Assembly: GCA_030151565.1 (NCBI GenBank)
Contig: JASLDM010000081.1
Location: 1 to 9,378, forward strand
Direction: 5' to 3'
DNA from: Flavobacterium sp.
GTDB lineage: Bacteria > Bacteroidota > Bacteroidia > Flavobacteriales > Flavobacteriaceae
Length of the DNA stretch: 9,378 nucleotides
Below the pieces are notes generated by a model. It did no database searches. It had not been told where the DNA came from and saw only the letters and a list, made by a program, of their open reading frames with translations. Shown one piece after another: positions 1-6,153 of this stretch. Positions within the stretch are counted from its first letter, which is position 1; every line of letters starts with the position of its first letter. Both the position numbers and the translations under genes were made by a program.

Positions 1-1
1 A

Positions 2-553
2 TTGATGATTAATGGATTGGCTCACGGACCGTTAGAACAGGTAACTACGTGTCAATTACATATGCGCGAGTTTAAAGATGGTGAAACAATTGTAATTGAG
101 CCTTTTAAAAATCAGGTTTTTAAGGTTAAAAAAGATTTAAAGGTAGACCGATCAGCGTTAGATCGTATCATTGCTTCTGGAGGATTTATAAGTGTAAATA
201 CTGGACAGGCTCCTGAGGCAAATACCACAAGAATTAGTCACGAAGTAGCAGAGTCTGCTTTTGATTCTGCAGCGTGCATTGGTTGTGGTGCGTGTGTAGC
301 TACTTGTAAAAATGCAAGTGCAATGCTCTTTACATCTGCAAAGGTGTCTCACTTAGCAAAATTACCTCAAGGAAAAGAGGAGCGTACGCAACGTGTATTG
401 AATATGGTGGAACAAATGGATCTCGAAGGTTTTGGATATTGTAGTAATACAGAAGCGTGCCAAGTTGAATGTCCACAAGGTATTTCTGTGCTAAATATTG
501 CACAGATGAATTGGGAGTACAATAAAACGATTCTTAAAGCTAAAAGAAAATAG
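2..553 (+). CDS. sdhB: Succinate dehydrogenase/fumarate reductase iron-sulfur subunit (5'-truncated)
   Basis: C-terminal part of the electron-transfer subunit of respiratory complex II, which passes electrons from the flavoprotein SdhA to quinone at the inner face of the cytoplasmic membrane. The window opens inside the N-terminal [2Fe-2S] plant-ferredoxin domain: the INGLAHGP segment and the last ligand of that cluster (TTCQLHMR, Cys17 of the visible part) are present, while the first three cysteines lie upstream. The C-terminal domain is intact. Cys92, Cys95, Cys98 and Cys157 fit the [4Fe-4S] ligands, and Cys102, Cys147 and Cys153 fit the [3Fe-4S] ligands, with the spacing of E. coli SdhB. 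About 60-65 residues are missing from a usual length near 245-250. The Met codons near the window start are internal, not true starts. sdhC and sdhA are expected just upstream, outside the window. The gene ends in TAG followed by a hairpin terminator. Confidence 0.95.
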   Translation: MMINGLAHGPLEQVTTCQLHMREFKDGETIVIEPFKNQVFKVKKDLKVDRSALDRIIASGGFISVNTGQAPEANTTRISHEVAESAFDSAACIGCGACVATCKNASAMLFTSAKVSHLAKLPQGKEERTQRVLNMVEQMDLEGFGYCSNTEACQVECPQGISVLNIAQMNWEYNKTILKAKRK

Positions 554-571
554 TAAAAAAAGAACTGATTT

Positions 572-612
572 AAAACCTCTGATCGTTTTCTAAACTTTCG
601 GAGGTTTTTTTT
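572..612 (+). terminator. Rho-independent terminator after sdhB
   Basis: An 11-bp stem begins 19 bases after the sdhB stop: the left arm is 572-582 (AAAACCTCTGA) and the right arm 598-608 (TCGGAGGTTTT), with one G-T wobble. The right arm runs into an unbroken T tract ending at 612. The loop is 15 bases. It would end the sdh transcript and insulates it from the gene-free stretch that follows. Confidence 0.85.
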
Positions 613-742
613 GTATTCATTTTTAAGATTAAGTCAGAAAAAATTGAAGGATATTCTTGGGTTTATAGAAAGAATTGTTTGACTGATCTATGATGAATTT
701 TACTAACGATTTGTAGCTTTTTGAAATCTCATTTAGGAATTA

Positions 743-806
743 ATCGTAAATAGGTCGTAATTAAGTCGTAATTAAGTCGTAATTAAGTCGTAATTAAGTC
801 GTAATT
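743..806 (+). repeat. Tandem array of an 11-bp unit GTCGTAATTAA
   Basis: Copies begin at 754, 765, 776 and 787 and are exact. A fifth begins at 798 and is exact for 9 bases (to 806). A decayed copy (ATCGTAAATAG, 3 mismatches) precedes them at 743-753. The array is therefore about 5.8 units with no spacers. Eleven is not a multiple of three, so it is not a coding repeat, and the period is close to one turn of B-DNA, so any protein recognising the unit would bind repeatedly on one face. Confidence 0.9.
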
Positions 807-835
807 CGTTCGCAAAAAAGACCTCTAGGTGAGTC

Positions 836-868
836 ATTTCCGACTTATTTCCGAGGTATTTCCGACCA
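836..868 (-). repeat. Diverged inverted array of the same 11-bp unit
   Basis: Three consecutive 11-base units are seen on the plus strand: ATTTCCGACTT (836-846), ATTTCCGAGGT (847-857) and ATTTCCGACCA (858-868). They share ATTTCCGA. The reverse complement of the first, AAGTCGGAAAT, matches the phase-shifted left-array unit AAGTCGTAATT at 9 of 11 positions. The two arrays therefore look like one motif family in facing orientation, separated by a 29-base non-repetitive centre (807-835). Confidence 0.75.
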
Positions 869-1084
869 ATCACTATACGAACCCTTCTTAATCTTTGGGA
901 TTGTAAGGTTTAGCAAGGGTTTTAATACATAAAAAACAATGATTTTTAGTGTATATGATAAATAGCTACTTTGTTGTCTGTTTTTAGTTTAAATCATTCA
1001 AATTAGGTACATTAGTGTGTCCAGTTTTTTTACGGATGTATTTTATTAGTTCTTTTATAATTTTTGGAGCATAATTTATCTCAT

Positions 1085-1128
1085 AAAAAAAAGGTTGTTT
1101 TACATTTGTAAAACAACCTTTTTTTTTT
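1085..1128 (-). terminator. Strong terminator of the efflux operon
   Basis: This is a perfect inverted repeat: 1085-1103 (A-run then GGTTGTTTTAC) pairs with 1108-1126 (GTAAAACAACC then T-run) around a 4-base loop. Read on the minus strand it lies about 20 bases past the stop codon of the ABC-2 permease gene and ends in an unbroken U tract. Because both flanks are A/T runs, it would also stop plus-strand transcripts leaving the repeat region. Confidence 0.9.
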
Positions 1129-1146
1129 AAAAACTCAAGATGCTCT

Positions 1147-2313
1147 TTATTTCTGAGGATAAGCTTTTAAATAATTTTTCTTTTTAAAGTAAAGAGCAAT
1201 ATAGCTTAATACGGCACACACAACTGCAATGATGACCATTGCCCAGTTGAAACTTGCTGTTTGAGCCAAAGTACCTTCTTCTATAATAAGTACACGGAAC
1301 GACTTTAAGAAATGGGTAAGCGGGATGACATCTGCGACGCGTTGCACCCAAATAGGCATTTGACTTAAAGGCCATGTAAAACCACTTAAAATAAAGCTAG
1401 GAGTAGCAATAACCATTAAGATTTCAGTTGCTTTTAATTGGTTTGGAATCAACACACTGACCAATACACCTATAAAACAGACGGCGACTATAAAGATGCC
1501 AGCTACAAAAGTTAGTGGGCCTAGATTTTCATAGAATGGTACTTTAAACCAAATGGTAAACATCCAATATAAAAACCAGATTCCAAAACTCATAATCAGG
1601 TATGGAATGATTTTTACAGCCAACATTTTAGTAATAGAAGGGGCTCTACGAATCAATTCACCAAAAGTCCCATTTTCATATTCAGAAGCAAAAGATAGGG
1701 CTAAACCTAAGAGTAGTACTTGTTGTAAAACAGTAGCCAAAATACCTGGCCATAAAAAGTACATATAGTTTGTAGCTCTATTGTTCTTCTTGATAAACGT
1801 AGTTTTAAAAGGTTCGTATTGCGTCATAATGACGGATTCTGGAACACCTTGTTTTCGAAGTGTTTCGAGTTGTACCCCCACTTTTAAAGTTCCTAAGCAG
1901 AGCTGTAAAGCACCAGAAGCATAGTTTGCAGTTAATACGTTTGCTGTATTTACAATAGTTGTAACTTCGGGATACTTTTTAGTGAGTACATCTTTTTCAA
2001 AACCTTCAGGAATAATTACGATACACGTTGCATCTAATTCAATAGCAGATTGACTTAGTCCGGCTTGATCGTATCGGAGGTCTGCAATGTTTATAACCTC
2101 ATTGTCTTCAAACATTTGAATAGCCTTAGCACTCATCTCACTTCGATCTTGATCTACAACAATGATAGGTAAGTCTGTTACTTTTCCTTTTCCGTAAACA
2201 TAACCAAGGAGTATTCCATACATTATAGGTGCGCCTATAAAGAGGATTCGGAGTACTTCGTTGCTCCAAAATAATTTAAATTCACGACCTAATAGAGAGA
2301 AAAATTCTTTCAT
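1147..2313 (-). CDS. ABC-2-type transporter permease (YhhJ/YbhR-like efflux component)
   Basis: Inner-membrane subunit of a probable multidrug or export pump, 388 residues, the last gene of the marR-tolC-hlyD operon. Its architecture is the ABC-2 permease type. An N-terminal membrane segment (about 21-40) is followed by a large extracytoplasmic domain (about 45-180, starting TDLPIIVVDQD). A cluster of membrane segments follows at about 184-209, 231-256, 266-290, 296-315 and 356-376. The segment around 311-349 (GFTWPLSQMPIWVQ, then a Pro-containing stretch and an Arg-rich turn) is the usual C-terminal ABC-2 signature. There is no nucleotide-binding domain in this protein or its operon. Its ATG is 2 bp after the adaptor's stop, so the two are probably translationally coupled. 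The family usually works as a pair of permeases; only one is here, so it may homodimerise or pair with a distant partner. The substrate cannot be inferred. Confidence 0.9.
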   Translation of the reverse strand: MKEFFSLLGREFKLFWSNEVLRILFIGAPIMYGILLGYVYGKGKVTDLPIIVVDQDRSEMSAKAIQMFEDNEVINIADLRYDQAGLSQSAIELDATCIVIIPEGFEKDVLTKKYPEVTTIVNTANVLTANYASGALQLCLGTLKVGVQLETLRKQGVPESVIMTQYEPFKTTFIKKNNRATNYMYFLWPGILATVLQQVLLLGLALSFASEYENGTFGELIRRAPSITKMLAVKIIPYLIMSFGIWFLYWMFTIWFKVPFYENLGPLTFVAGIFIVAVCFIGVLVSVLIPNQLKATEILMVIATPSFILSGFTWPLSQMPIWVQRVADVIPLTHFLKSFRVLIIEEGTLAQTASFNWAMVIIAVVCAVLSYIALYFKKKNYLKAYPQK

Positions 2314-2315
2314 AA

Positions 2316-3269
2316 TTATAAAGATATCGTAACAATCGCTTTTGTAAACAAATCGTTTGCATCCTTAATTTCTTTAGGAGTAACTTTTAGTTCAAAAAGA
2401 GATTGTTCCATTTCGTAATCTGGATATGCTGTAGCAATTTTTGCATACGCACCTAGTTCTTTTACATTTGTGATCGTACACGTAATATTTGTATTGTTGT
2501 AAGGGATGTTAACAGTTACTTCTTGTCCTTTTTTAACTTTGTCTAATTTTCCTTCAGGCAATGTAAAACGGAAGTAAATGCTATCTATTAAATAACCATT
2601 GAAAAGAGTATATCCTGGTAAAGCCAGTTCTCCTTTTTGTAGTGTGATTGTTTCAATAGACATATCTTGTGGAGCAATAATATAACGTTCTTTTTCTGCC
2701 ACAGCTGTTTCTTGTAAAGCTCCTAAAGCACGATCTTTTTGCCCCAAAGCCATCGTTTGTTGTTCGCTTCTAACTCCGTTTTTAACATCGGCAATCTCCG
2801 CTTTTACAGCAATCAATTGTGCTTGTGCACCTTGGTATTTGGCAAAAACCTCATCATAACTTTGTTGTGGAACTAAAGAGTCTTTAACCATTGCATCCAA
2901 TCGGTTTAATGATTTTTTAGCAAATTCAAATTGTTCTTTTAACGCTGTATGTTTTGCTTCTAGTTGTTTTAACTGGTTATCTGTAGCTCCTTTTGTAGAC
3001 ATTTGGTATTGTGCATCTGCAGATTTTACAGCTCCTTCAGCTTGACTTTTTTTAGCGTCTACTTCTGGAATGTCAATCAATGCTAAGGTGTCTCCTTTTT
3101 TAACAAAGTCTCCTTCTTTTACATAGATATCCAAAATACGTCCAGGAAGTTTACCAACAACTGCGATTTGGTCTCTTTCGATTTTTCCTTGAATCAAATT
3201 ACTATTCGGTGCTTGTTTACAGCTTACAACTAAAGCGGATAAAGCAAGGATTGTGGTTATTTTTTTCAT
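2316..3269 (-). CDS. HlyD-family periplasmic adaptor (membrane-fusion) lipoprotein
   Basis: Periplasmic adaptor that would link the ABC-2 permease to the TolC-like channel. It has 317 residues. The N-terminus carries a lipoprotein signal: a Lys-Lys start, a hydrophobic stretch 4-15, and the lipobox V-V-S-Cys with the lipidated Cys at 17. The family order follows. A first half of the biotinyl-lipoyl-like domain sits at about 37-66 (VGKLPGRILDIYVKEGD), and a long helical coiled-coil hairpin rich in Lys, Glu, Ala and Gln at about 70-190. The second lipoyl half (about 196-220, with APQD where many relatives have AP-x-DG) and a beta-barrel domain (about 228-317) come next. The gene starts 10 bp after the TolC stop and ends 2 bp before the permease. 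It resembles EmrA/YbhG-type adaptors more than RND adaptors by its permease partner. Family assignment is secure; substrate is not. Confidence 0.92.
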   Translation of the reverse strand: MKKITTILALSALVVSCKQAPNSNLIQGKIERDQIAVVGKLPGRILDIYVKEGDFVKKGDTLALIDIPEVDAKKSQAEGAVKSADAQYQMSTKGATDNQLKQLEAKHTALKEQFEFAKKSLNRLDAMVKDSLVPQQSYDEVFAKYQGAQAQLIAVKAEIADVKNGVRSEQQTMALGQKDRALGALQETAVAEKERYIIAPQDMSIETITLQKGELALPGYTLFNGYLIDSIYFRFTLPEGKLDKVKKGQEVTVNIPYNNTNITCTITNVKELGAYAKIATAYPDYEMEQSLFELKVTPKEIKDANDLFTKAIVTISL

Positions 3270-3279
3270 TATTAAAATA

Positions 3280-4677
3280 TTAGTTGTTGTTTTTTGTAAT
3301 GTATTTGTTTAGTTCTCCTGTTGTAAGTAATGTTTCAATAGCTGCTAATCTTTGATCAATAATTACATTTACTTTGTTTAAAGCTGCTTTGAATGTATCA
3401 TTTTCTGCTTCTAAACGATCTGAAATAGATATTAAACCTTCTTGGTATTGTTTTACAGCCATTTGTAAGTTGTTTTTAGCTACTTTTTCTTGTTGATCTG
3501 CAATAGCTATTTTCTCTAACATTACTTCATAGTTTGAATAGTTATGTTTCAATAATAGCTCTAATTTTTCTTTTGTATCATCGATGGTGTTATTCATTTG
3601 AGCAATATTGATTTTGGCTTCTTCAACTTTGTGTTTGCGTTCAAAGCCACTAAAAATATCCCATTTCAAAGCCAATCCAACCATCCAGTTTGGGCTAATT
3701 GTCAATTCATTTAACTTTAGATTAATATCTTGCTCTAAACTGCCTAAACCAACGGTCGTTGAGTTTTTTACATCAAATAAAGAAGTGTATGACAAGCCTG
3801 CGAAAGCTCCAAGTGTAGGAAGGTAAGTTCCTTTTTCTTTTTTCAACACATACTCTAAGGCCGATTTATAAGCTTCTAAAGCTTTTACTTCTTGCTTGTT
3901 TTCTGCCGATAGCGTTTCTTCAAAAATGATATAAGGTTCTAAAGTATATATTACACTTTCAATTTCTTCTGTATTGTAATTCGTTAAGTAAGCGATTTTT
4001 TGATACAACACATTTCTCTTTCCTTTAATTTCAACTTTTTTAGAATGTAATTCTAAGGTTGCATATTTTATTTTATCACGGTCATAAGGAATAGCCAATC
4101 CTAAAGAGATTGCCTTTTCTACGCGATGCGTCTCTTTTTCAAGACGAGTTTCACTGTCTTTAATTAATTTTTCTGCTTCATCTAACAAAAAGATTTGATC
4201 AAAACTATTAATAACATCTTTGGTAATCTGATCTTTCTCAGACTCCATTAAATACTGTGTTCCTAATTTTTTTTGCTCAAGTGCTTTTGCTCCATTAGGG
4301 ATTTGCAATCCTGTAAAAATAGGAAACGTCGCAGTCAATCCAGCATGAAAAGCATTGATAGAATTATGAACTGTTTGTTTTCCTTCAAATAAATCAACTC
4401 CTAAAATTGGCATTGTAGCCGAAGGAATATCAAGAGTAAGATCGTTGTCTAAATAGGCATATAATGCTGTACCACTTACATGAGGGATGTATTTATTCCA
4501 TACTCCTTTGCGTTCGTTGTCTAGTTTTTTTACTTCATGTTCTTGATTTTTTATGGTAGCACTTTTTTCTAAAGCACTTGCTACTGCTTGCTCAAGAGAA
4601 GTAGGAATGGCTATTTGCGAATAACCAGTTCCAATTGTCATTGTAACTAAACAACTGAAAATTAAACTTCTTTTCAT
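3280..4677 (-). CDS. TolC-family outer-membrane efflux protein
   Basis: Outer-membrane channel subunit of the pump, 465 residues, within the usual range for the family. A signal peptide is visible (MKRSLIFSCL onward, probable cleavage near Ser20/Gln21). It is followed by two tandem outer-membrane-efflux repeats at about 28-220 and 255-455, each rich in long amphipathic helices; the second ends with the typical QYQEGLISISDRLEAEND-like segment. In relatives such repeats trimerise into a barrel in the outer membrane with a helical tunnel in the periplasm. It begins only 1 bp after the marR stop codon, so it is co-transcribed with the regulator and probably translationally coupled. The Asn-rich C-terminus is unremarkable for the family. 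Confidence 0.93.
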   Translation of the reverse strand: MKRSLIFSCLVTMTIGTGYSQIAIPTSLEQAVASALEKSATIKNQEHEVKKLDNERKGVWNKYIPHVSGTALYAYLDNDLTLDIPSATMPILGVDLFEGKQTVHNSINAFHAGLTATFPIFTGLQIPNGAKALEQKKLGTQYLMESEKDQITKDVINSFDQIFLLDEAEKLIKDSETRLEKETHRVEKAISLGLAIPYDRDKIKYATLELHSKKVEIKGKRNVLYQKIAYLTNYNTEEIESVIYTLEPYIIFEETLSAENKQEVKALEAYKSALEYVLKKEKGTYLPTLGAFAGLSYTSLFDVKNSTTVGLGSLEQDINLKLNELTISPNWMVGLALKWDIFSGFERKHKVEEAKINIAQMNNTIDDTKEKLELLLKHNYSNYEVMLEKIAIADQQEKVAKNNLQMAVKQYQEGLISISDRLEAENDTFKAALNKVNVIIDQRLAAIETLLTTGELNKYITKNNN

Positions 4678-4678
4678 A

Positions 4679-5122
4679 TTATTGGTTTTCTATATTTGAT
4701 AATATAACTTTAATAGTTTCTTTTAAATTGGCCACTTGTTCAGGGCTTAGACCTTTAGTGACTGTTGCTTCGATGTCGTTTACGATCTCAAAAGCTTTAT
4801 CTTCTAATGATTTGCCTTTTGGAGTTAAAAAGATCAAATTTAATCGGCGATCTTCTTTATCTGCTTTTCGGAGTACCAAATCATCTTTTTCCATCTTATC
4901 AAGTAAACGAGTAATACTAGGTTTGTCTCGATAGGTTTCGTTGGCTAAGGTCTGTTGTGAACAGCCGTCTTGTTTCCATAAAACAGCTAATATCGACCAT
5001 TGTTCTCGCGTTAAAGGAATATTATTATTTCGAAAGCTTTGTAATAACGTCCGATTTAATGTCATACTCAAACGACCAGAAAGTAACGAGTATATTTCTT
5101 GATTAGTTAAATTAGTTTTCAT
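4679..5122 (-). CDS. MarR-family transcriptional regulator
   Basis: 147-residue winged helix-turn-helix protein, full length for MarR. The DNA-binding domain spans about 38-102. The region LTREQWSILAVL begins it, the recognition helix is about 65-78 (RDKPSITRLLDKME), and the wing carries the family's D-x-R-D/E-x-R pattern as DKEDRR at about 88-93. N- and C-terminal helices (about 5-33 and 105-146) would form the dimer interface. It is the first gene of the efflux operon, and a palindrome of MarR-operator type lies between its promoter box and its ATG, so autorepression of the whole pump operon is likely. The inducer is unknown. A lone Cys54 sits in the helix-turn-helix region, too little to claim redox sensing. 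Confidence 0.93.
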   Translation of the reverse strand: MKTNLTNQEIYSLLSGRLSMTLNRTLLQSFRNNNIPLTREQWSILAVLWKQDGCSQQTLANETYRDKPSITRLLDKMEKDDLVLRKADKEDRRLNLIFLTPKGKSLEDKAFEIVNDIEATVTKGLSPEQVANLKETIKVILSNIENQ

Positions 5123-5127
5123 AACAA

Positions 5128-5145
5128 TAGTTGTCTAAACAACTA
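5128..5145. promoter_or_regulatory. Probable MarR operator palindrome
   Basis: TAGTTGT and ACAACTA form a perfect 7-bp inverted repeat around a 4-base centre, 18 bp in all, which is the size and symmetry expected for a MarR dimer. On the minus strand it starts directly after the -7 box and ends 5 bases before the marR ATG, so it would cover the transcription start. Occupancy would block initiation. Binding by this particular regulator is inferred from position and symmetry. Confidence 0.75.
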
Positions 5146-5153
5146 CAAAGGTA
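5146..5153 (-). promoter_or_regulatory. Bacteroidota-type -7 promoter box of the efflux operon
   Basis: On the minus strand the octamer TACCTTTG fits the TAnnTTTG consensus of the Bacteroidota housekeeping sigma factor exactly. It lies 23 bases before the marR ATG and immediately precedes the operator palindrome. No clear TTG -33 element is seen at the usual distance, which may mean the promoter is weak. Confidence 0.7.
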
Positions 5154-5213
5154 AAAGTATTTTTTACTTATGAGCTTATTTCTGATTAAATTTTAAGTAA
5201 TCTTTTTAATTAT

Positions 5214-5223
5214 TAGTTGTTTA
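5214..5223 (+). promoter_or_regulatory. Possible second MarR half-site
   Basis: TAGTTGTTTA repeats the left half and centre of the main operator (TAGTTGTCTA) with one mismatch, 86 bp away, roughly eight helical turns. The right half (GGTGTTA) is not a good complement. It sits just before the stop codon end of the neighbouring minus-strand gene. It could be an auxiliary site or chance. Confidence 0.35.
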
Positions 5224-5227
5224 GGTG

Positions 5228-6067
5228 TTATTCTTTGAAGTCTAATTTGTAAATTTTAGTCTTGTTATCAGTGTTATCAGCATCTTCACATAAAAGAAAA
5301 CTACGTGTTTTTCCTTCTTTTTTCAGTAAGCTAATCCCTTCAAATTTATGTGTATTGCTGATGATTGTTGTTTTTTCTACTTTTAATTTTTTTAAGTCCA
5401 TTCGTCCTATAAGCGTCCCTTTTACGTCTCCATCTTGATAGGTAGAGTCAGCATCTTCAGCTGCTGCTAAAAAATAAATTTTATTATCTACTAAAGTAGC
5501 ATCCGTAAAACCTGTTTGAACGCCATCAATTTTAGGTAATTGAATAGGATTGTATACTATATTGAATTCTTCAAGAATGTTGGCGCCCGTAACAGTAAAT
5601 ACACCATTTTTCTTTGCAGGACCATTACCTCTATTGAAAAAATACCAAGTATTTCCATCTACAATAACGCCTTCAATGTTGAAATCATCATCTGCAATTG
5701 CTGCAAAGCTCTTCATTGATTCATACAAAACTTCTAGATCATTGATGCTTATAATTTCTTTGGTTAAGCTACTTACTTCGATTAATTTATTTCTTTTTGG
5801 TGTCGATCCCGAACCAAAAATATAATAATGCTCTCCATCTGTAGTTATCGCTTCAAAATCATTTTTAACCGCTTTAGGGAGTTGTTCCTCCAAGGAATAG
5901 TCAAGATTGAGGCTATTCTTTGTAAGTTTTTCTCTAGCTATCTCATAGGTGTAAAATACATTTGCATCATCTGAAATGATTTGTAATTGATCGTCTTTAT
6001 AAATTAAACCTGAGGCAGCCCCAATTCCAAACAGCTGTAAGAACAGCTCTAAAGTTAGTTGTTTCAT
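5228..6067 (-). CDS. Uncharacterised repeat protein, probable small beta-propeller
   Basis: 279 residues from the chosen ATG. An in-frame TTG 21 bases upstream is possible but less likely. The function is not recognised. The sequence repeats a pattern about every 55 residues: SGLIYKDDQL near 19, FEAITTDGEHYYIF near 71, IEGVIVDGNTWYFF near 131, FTDATLVDNKIYFL near 187 and FEGISLLKKEG near 242. This Glu/Asp-Gly/Ala, Asp-Gly, Tyr/Phe pattern fits blades of a five- or six-bladed beta-propeller and recalls the phytase-like esterase fold and Bacteroidota families of the DUF6929 type (from memory, not searched). The conserved acidic residues and the GSGSTPKRN and NRGNGPAKKN loops could line a ligand or metal site. 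The N-terminus has a short hydrophobic stretch but is not a convincing signal peptide. It stands upstream of and parallel to marR, with no clear terminator between them. Confidence 0.8.
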   Translation of the reverse strand: MKQLTLELFLQLFGIGAASGLIYKDDQLQIISDDANVFYTYEIAREKLTKNSLNLDYSLEEQLPKAVKNDFEAITTDGEHYYIFGSGSTPKRNKLIEVSSLTKEIISINDLEVLYESMKSFAAIADDDFNIEGVIVDGNTWYFFNRGNGPAKKNGVFTVTGANILEEFNIVYNPIQLPKIDGVQTGFTDATLVDNKIYFLAAAEDADSTYQDGDVKGTLIGRMDLKKLKVEKTTIISNTHKFEGISLLKKEGKTRSFLLCEDADNTDNKTKIYKLDFKE

Positions 6068-6153
6068 AATAATGATTTTAAAACTCAAAAATTATTAAAA
6101 AAAACTTTCTAAATTAAATATAAAGCATTAATTTTTTATAAAAATTTTGAGAG

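Larger units (their letters stand above)
613..1084. other. Gene-free intergenic stretch with 11-bp repeat arrays
   Basis: No open reading frame with plausible composition and no recognisable RNA gene were found between the sdhB terminator and the efflux-operon terminator. The sequence is AT-rich. The only clear structure is the pair of 11-bp repeat arrays at 743-806 and 836-868, listed separately. A weak 7-bp inverted repeat (880-886 with 915-921, 28-base loop) lies just beyond them. No exact TAnnTTTG promoter box was found in this stretch on either strand. The rest (613-742 and about 922-1084) shows nothing I can name. Confidence 0.6.

Noticed and set aside
743..868. CRISPR-like array
   Set aside because: The units are only 11 bp and abut directly with no spacers, and no cas genes are present.
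880..921. Possible hairpin AACCCTT/AAGGGTT with a small nested AATC/GATT stem
   Set aside because: A 7-bp stem with a 28-base loop is weak, it follows no gene, and I found no promoter for a small RNA here.
1553..1768. Plus-strand open frame inside the permease gene
   Set aside because: It is antisense to a well-supported gene, with no leader signal and no protein-like composition.
3281..3288. TAGTTGTT resembling the MarR half-site
   Set aside because: It is explained by the Asn codons and stop codon at the 3' end of the TolC gene and lacks a partner half-site.
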